Positions 1 through 4,525 of a DNA stretch of 6,342 bases are shown piece by piece. The number at the start of each line of letters is the position of its first letter. Positions within the stretch are counted from its first letter, which is position 1. Both the position numbers and the translations under genes were made by a program. The notes beneath the pieces were generated by a model, which saw nothing but the letters and a program-made list of their open reading frames with translations, had not been told where the DNA came from and ran no database searches. Where the stretch lies: NCBI GenBank assembly GCA_030636125.1, contig DAOVXM010000161.1, forward strand, positions 1 through 6,342. The letters run 5' to 3'. This DNA comes from Chloroflexota bacterium (GTDB lineage Bacteria > Chloroflexota > Anaerolineae > Anaerolineales > UBA4823).

Positions 1-305
1 ACCACCAGGTAAACTATGCCCGATTTAGCGAGCGGTCTATGCTAAGTCTCACATTTCTGAAGTACCGCATTCAGGGTAGTACCTGACCTATTTGTGGTAG
101 GTGTACTCAATATGAAGTAGCCGGGAGCGTACTGACCCCAATTTCCCCTATCAAATCTTTTTGACTGGTGCAAAACTGCAATGGAGCTTGTCAAGTATTT
201 CATCCTCGAGATTCATTTTTCCCCTGGAAAGTTACCAAGGGATATTTTCATCCCTCTTTACCCCCCATAAAATTAACAGCGTTTTATGATACACCGAAGA
301 GAGGT
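1..305. other. Intergenic region without a recognisable gene
   Basis: I see no convincing coding region here: reading frames are short, lack ribosome binding sites and resemble no family I know. The stretch lies downstream of the stop of the minus-strand DUF1801 pseudogene. It holds only weak hairpins: 57-61 with 70-74 (5 bp), 86-90 with 98-102 (5 bp), and 239-243 with 250-254 (5 bp, GGGAT/ATCCC). The last could be a poor terminator after the pseudogene, but it has no T-tract. The tetranucleotide GTAC recurs four times between about 62 and 132; I cannot assign a meaning to this. Confidence 0.5.
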
Positions 306-831
306 TCAGGCATTAGATGCGGCCATATGTTCAACCGATTGTTCGACCAATTTTCTGAGCGTCTGGAGATTAATGTCCTCGATCTTGTTGATATATAAGC
401 AGGATTTGCCAGTCTTGTACTTGCCTAGTGTTGCGCTGCGTAAGTGACTCTATAGTTTGGAAATAATGGCGCAACACTTTAAGCAGTTGGGCAGGGGACA
501 ACAGAAACCGCCGATGCATTTATGCCCAACTGCACTAGTTGATCCAATAATTCGTCATACTGATCAAACCCAGACATGATGTAAAGCGTCAAATTTTGTA
601 CCCGAGGGGAGAAGCCGGTTAAAAACCATTCGCCTTCACGCCCACTTTTATATTTTAGTGGTAGCGGCCAAAACCAATAATACTATCCCCCCACATCTGC
701 GGTTCTTCTTCGGTTACTTCTTTCATGAGCTCCAAGATGGTGTAGCTGTCTTGCCGTTTTTTCTCACCCGGAACTCCATTAAGAAATACTTCAACGCTTT
801 GGTCGTTTGGTTTGGTTTTTAATTCTGCCAT
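306..831 (-). pseudogene. DUF1801-domain protein, broken by a frameshift and a 110-bp insertion
   Basis: Three minus-strand pieces join into one DUF1801-like protein. Piece 1 starts at ATG 829-831, after a purine-rich AGGAAGGA ribosome binding site. It reads MAELKTKPNDQSVE and continues to GDSIIGFGRYH, then meets TAA at 655-657. Losing one base near 655/656 explains this: in the next frame the family sequence resumes as KYKSGREGEWFLTGFSPR and then LTLYIMSGFDQYDELLDQL. It then runs into a palindromic insertion at CTAG (535-538). Beyond the insertion, from 424 down, the frame resumes as GKYKTGKSCLYINKIEDI and ends EQSVEHMAASNA with TGA at 306-308. Removing 110 bp and restoring one base gives 417 nt, that is 138 residues, the usual size of this family. 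The molecular role of DUF1801 proteins is not established, and the gene as it stands cannot make a full product. The recognition comes from memory of the family and was not searched. Confidence 0.88.
425..538 (+). mobile_element. Double-hairpin CTAG-flanked element, copy A (inside the DUF1801 gene)
   Basis: The element lies between two CTAG tetranucleotides (425-428 and 535-538). Read on the plus strand, it begins with the conserved 48-nt hairpin unit (429-476; stem TGTTGCGC/GCGCAACA at its ends). Next comes the linker CTTTAA. A second hairpin follows, with an 11-bp perfect stem GCAGTTGGGCA/TGCCCAACTGC (483-493 and 523-533) around a 29-nt loop. Its status as an insertion is seen directly: deleting 110 bp, including one CTAG, rejoins DUF1801 codons for DQL and GKY as GATCAACTAGGCAAG. 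There is no coding capacity, so it must be non-autonomous if mobile. Its orientation is opposite to copies B and C. Confidence 0.8.
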
Positions 832-896
832 AAAAATAATTCCTTCCTACTATGACGTGGAAATATAAATGGTGAATACTCTAGGCCAGGGAGAGC

Positions 897-950
897 CGAA
901 AAAATGGTGTGCATGGGGGGCATACGCCCCCCATGCACACCATTTTTTCG
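897..950. terminator. Bidirectional intrinsic terminator, 25-bp perfect hairpin
   Basis: The arms 897-921 and 926-950 are perfect reverse complements (25 bp) around the 4-nt loop ATAC. The stem has a G6/C6 block next to the loop and an A6/T6 block near its base, so each strand ends its stem with a T-run. This is the form of a bidirectional Rho-independent terminator. On the minus strand it sits between the strong promoter at 1098-1126 and the DUF1801 start at 831. It could therefore end a short transcript or act as an attenuator. On the plus strand it would stop any transcription coming from below 897. The perfect symmetry is far beyond ordinary terminator need. Confidence 0.85.
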
Positions 951-998
951 AGACTTCTTACCGTAGCGTGAGCAGTTACGATTAATTTTTAATATAAA

Positions 999-1027
999 CG
1001 AGCAGCCTTGGACGGTAAGGCTGCTCG
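999..1027 (-). promoter_or_regulatory. Leader hairpin with an alternative pairing partner
   Basis: CGAGCAGCCTT (999-1009) and AAGGCTGCTCG (1017-1027) form an 11-bp perfect stem with a 7-nt loop. In the minus-strand transcript the segment CTTACCGT, which runs across part of the 5' stem arm and the loop, is complementary over 8 nt to ACGGTAAG, encoded near 956-963. A second CTGCTC lies at about 969-974 and could compete for the 5' stem arm. This suggests either a pseudoknot or a switch between two foldings in the RNA between promoter and terminator. No known riboswitch class is recognised. Confidence 0.5.
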
Positions 1028-1097
1028 GCCTACTACTTTTAATTGAACGGGGAAGAAAGAATGTAACTATCAATAAAAAGAAAGCGTAGGCATGAGT

Positions 1098-1126
1098 ATA
1101 TTAGCATAAGATAGCATGAATGTCAA
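1098..1126 (-). promoter_or_regulatory. Strong sigma-70-type promoter
   Basis: On the minus strand a perfect -35 box TTGACA (1121-1126) is followed by a 17-nt spacer and the -10 box TAATAT (1098-1103). A TGC just upstream of the -10 box gives an extended -10 element. Predicted transcription starts near 1091. The transcript would run through the leader hairpin and reach the 25-bp terminator after roughly 190 nt. It would therefore be either a short RNA or the attenuated leader of the DUF1801 gene starting at 831. Confidence 0.72.
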
Positions 1127-1138
1127 TAAATATTGTCC

Positions 1139-1166
1139 CACCCACGGTGGGTGAGATTAAACTCAC
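1139..1166. repeat. Two overlapping short hairpins
   Basis: CACCCA/TGGGTG (1139-1144 and 1148-1153, 3-nt loop) overlaps GTGAG/CTCAC (1151-1155 and 1162-1166, 6-nt loop), so only one can form at a time. They lie about 80 nt downstream of the pilin stop on the minus strand and just upstream of the promoter at 1121-1126. No T-tract follows, so this is not a typical terminator; an operator or a weak transcript end is possible. Confidence 0.35.
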
Positions 1167-1244
1167 TCTCCGTCAAGCCATAACTGCCAAAAAGGATACG
1201 CCCTTCGTTCCCAATCTTCGCCCTGTCCCCCATTATACAAGAAG

Positions 1245-1400
1245 TCAGGAGAAGGGCAGATTATCAATTAAATAGGTATAGTAGTCACCAATCGACACCC
1301 CAAGTATCTGAAGCACGCCGAGAACGATCATGGCGACTAGAATAATGGCTAATCCGTATTCTGTCAGGCCTTGCCCCCTTTCATGCTTTCTTGGAAACAT
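1245..1400 (-). CDS. Flp-type (class IVb) prepilin-like small protein
   Basis: A 51-residue protein starts at ATG 1398-1400, 7 nt after the strong ribosome binding site AAAGGAG (1408-1414), and ends at TGA 1245-1247. It has a short basic leader (MFPRKHERG), then GQGLTEYGLAIILVA and a hydrophobic run to about residue 33, then a polar tail ending DNLPFS. The order G9-QGLT-E14-Y15 fits the Flp/Fap prepilin pattern: cleavage after G9 by a prepilin peptidase, with Glu at position 5 of the mature chain. The hydrophobic helix would anchor it in the membrane and pack in the pilus fibre. The predicted mature form is about 42 residues, short even for this family. No tad/cpa assembly genes are nearby, so it is an orphan and the machinery must lie elsewhere. 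A structured leader with a terminator precedes it. Another small single-pass membrane protein is the alternative. Confidence 0.75.
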   Translation of the reverse strand: MFPRKHERGQGLTEYGLAIILVAMIVLGVLQILGVSIGDYYTYLIDNLPFS

Positions 1401-1476
1401 ATTTACACTCCTTTCGTGATAAATTGAGTATTAGAATAAAAACACGTAACAACTCAGCCTAAGGCAGGAGAGCCGG

Positions 1477-1516
1477 AAAAAAGGTGGCCCCGGAAAGGAG
1501 AAATAAACCGGGGCCA
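1477..1516 (-). terminator. Intrinsic terminator upstream of the pilin gene
   Basis: On the minus strand the stem TGGCCCCGG (1508-1516) / CCGGGGCCA (1485-1493), 9 bp with a 14-nt loop, is followed by CC and then six T (1477-1482). This is a standard Rho-independent terminator. It lies about 77 nt before the pilin start. It could end the transcript that begins near 1594, end read-through from rplL, or control pilin expression by attenuation. Confidence 0.75.
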
Positions 1517-1531
1517 TTGCAGGATTATGAT

Positions 1532-1606
1532 CCCGATCGTTAGGGGACGATCAGGAAATGGCACGACCAGCAGGTGACGTTTAATATGCCATATGTAAAC
1601 ATTATA
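1532..1606 (-). promoter_or_regulatory. Candidate promoter and structured leader before the pilin gene
   Basis: A perfect -10 hexamer TATAAT is read on the minus strand at 1601-1606, but no good -35 box lies 16-18 nt upstream. Downstream, the RNA would fold into an interrupted hairpin based on ATGGCA/TGCCAT (about 1560-1593). A 9-bp stem follows (CCTGATCGT at 1547-1555 with ACGATCGGG at 1532-1540, one T-G pair, 6-nt loop), then the terminator at 1477-1516. A promoter, two hairpins and a terminator within about 130 nt suggest either a small RNA or a regulated leader. It does not match the c-di-GMP or other riboswitch consensus sequences I know. Confidence 0.4.
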
Positions 1607-1678
1607 CGGCAAATAATTGGTTTAACGACTAACAGCTTCGAAAGGCAACATCATCAATCCCCCGATTGTGGCTTTCAT

Positions 1679-1703
1679 CTAGAGATCAGGTAGAGCCGAA
1701 AAA
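1679..1703 (-). repeat. T-tract/CGGCTCT motif, copy 3
   Basis: The minus strand reads TTTTTCGGCTCTACCTG and then ends in CTAG. Closely similar strings follow the T-tracts of the two terminators at 881-904 (copy 1) and 1459-1482 (copy 2). Here no strong hairpin lies directly before the T-run, so terminator activity is doubtful. The shared core is T5-6, C(C)GGCTCT, CCTG. Confidence 0.5.
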
Positions 1704-1826
1704 GTTATTAGATATGGGGGCCGGTGAATGCAGAGATGCGAATTACACCCACACTCCTGCATCAACCGACCATCATATCGCAGATAGACTACTTCCAGAG
1801 GAGTCAGAATTTGTCCCGATAGAAGG

Positions 1827-1882
1827 CTAGTGTTGCGCCATTATTACCAAACTATCGAGTCATTTTCGCCGCGCAATACTAG
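1827..1882 (-). mobile_element. Solo hairpin element, copy B (at the rplL stop codon)
   Basis: The conserved 48-nt hairpin unit (1831-1878) lies between CTAG 1827-1830 and CTAG 1879-1882. In rplL orientation its end stems are TATTGCGC and GCGCAACA, with one mismatch. It differs from copies A and C at 6 of 48 positions each. The variable second hairpin of A and C is absent. The CTAG at 1879-1882 contains the TAG stop of rplL. The hairpin could help end rplL transcripts, though no T-tract follows directly. Confidence 0.75.
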
Positions 1883-2256
1883 GTCAGTTCTACAACGGCG
1901 CCAGCTCCCTCGAGTTTACCCTTAGCATCCTCAGCAGCTTCTTTGCCGACACTTTCCACAACCTTGCTGTCGGGAGTCTCGGCCAATTCCTTAGCCTCTT
2001 TCAGACCCAAGCTGGTGAGCTGGCGAATAGCCTTGATGACTTCGATCTTCTTGGGACCGGTTTCCTTGATGACCACGTCAAACTCGGTCTTTTCTTCCAC
2101 AGGTTCAGCGGCTCCACCCGCAGCGGGAGCAGCAGCTACTGCAACAGGCGCAGCCGCAGATACGCCCCAAGTTTCCTCAAGCTTCTCTACCAATTCGGCG
2201 GCCTCAAGCACAGAAAGTCCGCCTAATTCTTTTACTAATTTATCTAAATCAGCCAT
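1879..2256 (-). CDS. rplL: 50S ribosomal protein L7/L12
   Basis: A 125-residue protein starts at ATG 2254-2256, 8 nt after AAGGAG. It forms the flexible stalk of the large subunit that recruits and stimulates translation GTPases (EF-Tu, EF-G, IF2). The N-terminal dimerisation and L10-binding helices (about 1-33) are followed by an Ala/Pro/Gly-rich hinge (34-52). The C-terminal domain starts at KTEFDV (56-61) and includes the factor-binding region with IKAIR and [10 protein letters not shown] (about 73-91). The length is normal for the family. It is the last gene of the cluster, 122 nt after rplJ. Its TAG stop lies within the CTAG end of palindromic element B, so the C-terminus GAGAVVELT appears unaffected by that insertion. 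Confidence 0.98.
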   Translation of the reverse strand: MADLDKLVKELGGLSVLEAAELVEKLEETWGVSAAAPVAVAAAPAAGGAAEPVEEKTEFDVVIKETGPKKIEVIKAIRQLTSLGLKEAKELAETPDSKVVESVGKEAAEDAKGKLEGAGAVVELT

Positions 2257-2378
2257 TTTAATTACTCCTTCTTAATTATCGTAAATTTTTTAGTTTTATT
2301 TCGAGTTTCTTACGGCAACCGGGGGCTTATATCGCCATCGAAATTGCCTACCATATTAAACAACACCCATCCAGGTGA

Positions 2379-2915
2379 CTAAGCTGCTTCAACTGCAGCA
2401 TCTTTCTCAGCATAAGCTTTAAGCACCGCCGCAACCTGACGACCAGGCTCTGCGAAAAGACGGGTTAGCTTGCTTGCCGGAGCCATGATGGTACCCAATA
2501 ATATGGCACGCAACACGGGCAGCGGCGGCAATTCTGCCAACGCTTTGACCTCTGCCGGCGAAATGGGTTCCTTTTCCAGATAGCCTCCCTTGACGTTAAT
2601 AAACTCCGTACCAGCGGCAAAACTCATAAAAGCTTTCGCCATCGCGGGGCCATCCTCAAAAGCAAAGCTGATTGCTGTGCTACCTTCAAAATAACCCTCT
2701 TGAACTGGCAACTGCGCCTGCTCAAACGCCAGTTTCCCGAATGTATTCTTGAAGATATGGAACTCGCCACCTACTTCGCGTAATTTTCTACGCAGTTGGT
2801 CCACATCCTTCACTGAAAGACCTTTGTATTCAGTCACGATCAGTGCTTGACTGGAATTCACCCAATCAACATATTGGGCAACGATTTCGCGTTTACGTTC
2901 TTTTGAAATAGCCAA
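2379..2915 (-). CDS. rplJ: 50S ribosomal protein L10
   Basis: A 178-residue protein, slightly longer than E. coli L10 because of its C-terminal tail. It binds 23S rRNA next to L11 and carries the L7/L12 dimers on its C-terminal helix. Family features include MAISKERKREIV at the start, EYKGLSVKDVDQLRRKLR (29-46), the KNT motif (56-58) and an Ala-rich C-terminal helix (about 160-178). The start codon is TTG (2913-2915). The choice is fixed by an extended ribosome binding site AAAGGAGGTGA whose AGGAGG core ends 9 nt upstream, and by the conserved MA-S-ER-K N-terminus. It is preceded by a 343-nt leader with an L10-binding RNA and an attenuator, which implies autogenous control by L10 or the L10-L12 complex. 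Confidence 0.97.
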   Translation of the reverse strand: MAISKERKREIVAQYVDWVNSSQALIVTEYKGLSVKDVDQLRRKLREVGGEFHIFKNTFGKLAFEQAQLPVQEGYFEGSTAISFAFEDGPAMAKAFMSFAAGTEFINVKGGYLEKEPISPAEVKALAELPPLPVLRAILLGTIMAPASKLTRLFAEPGRQVAAVLKAYAEKDAAVEAA

Positions 2916-3007
2916 AAGACCTCACCTCCTTTCAAATTTATAGTCTAACTGCTCAGGTTAATGCCTGCGCAGAGGGAAATCCCATCTTTCTACCCAGATC
3001 GAGTAGT

Positions 3008-3050
3008 AACAACAAAAGTCTTTGCCTGATAAGAACCTAGCAAAGACTCT
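3008..3050 (-). terminator. Intrinsic terminator (attenuator) in the rplJ leader
   Basis: On the minus strand AGTCTTTGC (3040-3048) pairs perfectly with GCAAAGACT (3017-3025) over 9 bp, extendable by wobble pairs. The loop is 14 nt, and the stem is followed by TTTGTTGTT. It lies about 95 nt upstream of the rplJ start, downstream of the L10-binding element. It would stop transcription before rplJ-rplL unless an alternative fold forms. Termination control of rplJL by L10 is known from Bacillus subtilis; here it is inferred from layout. Confidence 0.72.
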
Positions 3051-3195
3051 CCGCAAACCAATTCGAGCATCCACAAATCGGGAAAAGCTCTATCTGGAGC
3101 AATCTTCACCTCGGCAGGTAATTAAGCTGCTGGTAAATACAACTCTAACGAGTAATTTCACCCTCAGCACCGGCTGTCTCCGGCGAAGCAAAATA
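3042..3195 (-). promoter_or_regulatory. L10 leader RNA (autoregulatory) with candidate antiterminator
   Basis: The transcript contains GACAGCCGGTGC (3167-3178) and CTGCCGAGGTGAA (3105-3117), the two hallmark strings of the bacterial L10 leader, where L10/L12 binds at a kink-turn-like element. Directly after it, GAAGATTGCTCC (3096-3107) can pair with GGAGAGTCTTT (3042-3052) over 11 bp with one bulged G and two wobble pairs. The second segment includes the 5' arm of the terminator stem at 3040-3048, so the two folds exclude each other. The expected logic is that free L10 stabilises the binding fold, the antiterminator is lost, and rplJ-rplL transcription stops. Confidence 0.75.
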
Positions 3196-3222
3196 ATCAA
3201 TCGTGTTATTCATCCGGCTACG

Positions 3223-3253
3223 GGTTAGAGCTCGCAAGCTTTCGCCCCTAACC
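3223..3253 (-). repeat. Hairpin just after rplA
   Basis: GGTTAG (3248-3253 on the minus strand) pairs with CTAACC (3223-3228), starting 5 nt after the rplA stop. No T-tract follows, so it is more likely an RNA processing or stabilising hairpin, or the 5' edge of the L10 leader fold, than a terminator. Confidence 0.4.
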
Positions 3254-3258
3254 TAAAG

Positions 3259-3978
3259 CTACTCGTCAACCTCCATGAGTTGTGCCTGAAGGGGGTCCAC
3301 TTTTATGCCAGGGCCCATCGTGGTGGTCACAGTCACCCGTTGGATATAGATTCCCTTGGCAGCGGCGGGACGGGCTTTTCTGATCGCCTCCATCAGCGTA
3401 GCCATATTGTCAAACAGCTGCTCTTCTCCAAAAGAGACTTTGCCAATCGGTACATGCAGATTGGCAGTTTTGTCAATACGAAATTCAACGCGCCCCGCTT
3501 TGGATTCGTTAATCACGCGTGGAATATCTTGCTCCTGGACTACGGTGCCAGCTTTGGGGTTCGGCATCAAACCTCGGGGGCCGAGAATACGCCCCAAGCG
3601 ACCTACAGTACCCATCATATCAGGAGTTGCAACGGCAACATCAAATTCAGTCCAACCACCTTGGATCTTCTTGACAACTTCATCGTCATCAGCAACAAAA
3701 TCCGCTCCGGCTTCTCGGGCAAGAGATGCGCCCTCGCCTTGTGCAAATACTAAGACGCGTACGGTTTTCCCTAAGCCATGGGGCAAAACCACCACATCGC
3801 GGACCTGCTGTTCAGCATGACGCGGGTCAACCCCCAAGTGGATATGCAATTCAACCGTCGCGTCAAAGTTAACTGTTGAGGTTTCTTTCGCAAGAGCAAC
3901 CGCATCAGCAGGTGAATAGTTTCTATCGCGATCCACCTTAGCCGCTGCGGCCAAATATTTCTTTCCATGTTTCGGCAT
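3259..3978 (-). CDS. rplA: 50S ribosomal protein L1
   Basis: A 239-residue protein of the usual length. It starts at ATG 3976-3978, 6 nt after AAGGAG, and stops at TAG 3259-3261. L1 binds the 23S rRNA L1 stalk and helps release deacylated tRNA from the E site; in many bacteria it also represses its own mRNA. The family signature [18 protein letters not shown] is at about 127-144. The N-terminal half contains the typical [23 protein letters not shown], and GKVSF lies near residue 180. It follows rplK by 52 nt. The short leader before it closely resembles the leader before rplK. No L1-binding mimic of rRNA was identified by eye. Confidence 0.98.
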   Translation of the reverse strand: MPKHGKKYLAAAAKVDRDRNYSPADAVALAKETSTVNFDATVELHIHLGVDPRHAEQQVRDVVVLPHGLGKTVRVLVFAQGEGASLAREAGADFVADDDEVVKKIQGGWTEFDVAVATPDMMGTVGRLGRILGPRGLMPNPKAGTVVQEQDIPRVINESKAGRVEFRIDKTANLHVPIGKVSFGEEQLFDNMATLMEAIRKARPAAAKGIYIQRVTVTTTMGPGIKVDPLQAQLMEVDE

Positions 3979-3984
3979 TTATTA

Positions 3985-4025
3985 CTCCTTCGTGGTTCAA
4001 ACGGGCAAATAATTTACCCTCCCAC
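3985..4025 (-). repeat. Paralogous intergenic leader, copy before rplA
   Basis: On the minus strand this reads GTGGGAGGGT, then a small hairpin (GGGTAA pairing with TTTGCCC), then AACCACGAAGGAG, which includes the rplA ribosome binding site. A 43-nt stretch before rplK (4464-4506) has the same frame and a different hairpin. It looks like a duplicated, structure-conserving translation leader. Confidence 0.6.
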
Positions 4026-4030
4026 AGGTG

Positions 4031-4456
4031 TTATTCAACAACCAATAAGCCCATATTGCGGGCCGTTCCTTCAATCTGGCGCATGGCGCCTTCAATGTCA
4101 ATGGCGTTAAGGTCCTTCATTTTCAGCTCAGCAATCTCGCGTACCTGAGCCCGGGTAACAGTACCTACTTTTTCGCGATTTGGTTCAGCAGAGCCTTTTT
4201 CAACACCGGCTGCTTTCTTCAAGAGCACAGCCGCTGGGGGTGTTTTAAGGATAAATGTAAATGAGCCATCGGTGTAGACGCTGATCTCTGCCGGAATGAT
4301 CTCGCCCATCCGGTTGGATGTACGCGCATTATATTCCTTACAAAAAGCCATCAAGTTTATCCCATGTCCTGCCAGGGCAGGTCCGATCGGGGGTGCAGGG
4401 TTAGCCTTACCGGCCTCAATCTGCAAACGAACAACTGATTTTATTTTCTTTGCCAC
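4031..4456 (-). CDS. rplK: 50S ribosomal protein L11
   Basis: A 141-residue protein, the normal length. It starts at GTG 4454-4456, 7 nt after AAGGAG. L11 binds the GTPase-associated region of 23S rRNA at the stalk base, and its N-terminal domain contacts translation factors and the stringent factor. The conserved N-terminal motif reads [13 protein letters not shown] (22-34). The more usual form is PALGQHGVN, so A29 and G30 replace a common Gly-Gln; this is a mild variant near the thiostrepton-sensitive face. The interdomain linker FILKTPPAA (68-76) and the rRNA-binding C-terminal domain (to about 141, ending GLLVVE) are intact. It lies 69 nt after nusG. Confidence 0.98.
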   Translation of the reverse strand: MAKKIKSVVRLQIEAGKANPAPPIGPALAGHGINLMAFCKEYNARTSNRMGEIIPAEISVYTDGSFTFILKTPPAAVLLKKAAGVEKGSAEPNREKVGTVTRAQVREIAELKMKDLNAIDIEGAMRQIEGTARNMGLLVVE

Positions 4457-4463
4457 TTTTTAT

Positions 4464-4506
4464 CTCCTTCGTGGTTTTAGCGGGTGAATAAGAAGCACCC
4501 TCCCAC
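4464..4506 (-). repeat. Paralogous intergenic leader, copy before rplK
   Basis: On the minus strand this reads GTGGGAGGGT, continues with a 5-bp hairpin (GGGTG/CACCC), and ends with AACCACGAAGGAG just before the rplK GTG start. It matches the stretch at 3985-4025 before rplA at both ends, while the hairpin stem and loop differ. Confidence 0.6.
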
Positions 4507-4525
4507 CAACCTCTATAGAATCTCT

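Noticed and set aside
168..398. Plus-strand reading frame of 76 codons
   Set aside because: It runs antisense to the rebuilt C-terminus of the DUF1801 gene, has no ribosome binding site and resembles no family.
483..533. Integron attC-like site (GTTGGGC / GCCCAAC arms)
   Set aside because: The arms match GTTRRRY/RYYYAAC by chance in copy A only; copy C of the same hairpin lacks them and there is no gene cassette or integrase.
819..1073. Minus-strand reading frame of 84 codons
   Set aside because: It starts at TTG without a ribosome binding site, passes through the 25-bp terminator hairpin and overlaps the DUF1801 start; its composition is not protein-like.
1232..1237. Second TATAAT-like box just after the pilin stop (minus strand)
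   Set aside because: No acceptable -35 box at the right distance, and it overlaps the end region of the pilin gene; the promoter at 1098-1126 is much better.
1477..1606. c-di-GMP riboswitch upstream of the pilin gene
   Set aside because: Function would fit, but the conserved core of GEMM-type riboswitches is not visible in the leader.
1622..1678. 18-codon minus-strand ORF (MKATIGGLMMLPFEAVSR)
   Set aside because: No ribosome binding site and no recognised homologue; a leader peptide is possible but not supported.
1943..2275. Plus-strand reading frame opposite rplL
   Set aside because: It is the antisense of the Ala-rich L7/L12 gene, where the reverse frame stays open by composition.
3022..3228. 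Plus-strand reading frame in the rplJ leader
   Set aside because: It is antisense to the L10 leader and its terminator; structure and motifs are fully explained on the minus strand.
3280..3820. Long plus-strand reading frames opposite rplA
   Set aside because: They are shadows of the clear L1 gene; no ribosome binding site or family resemblance.
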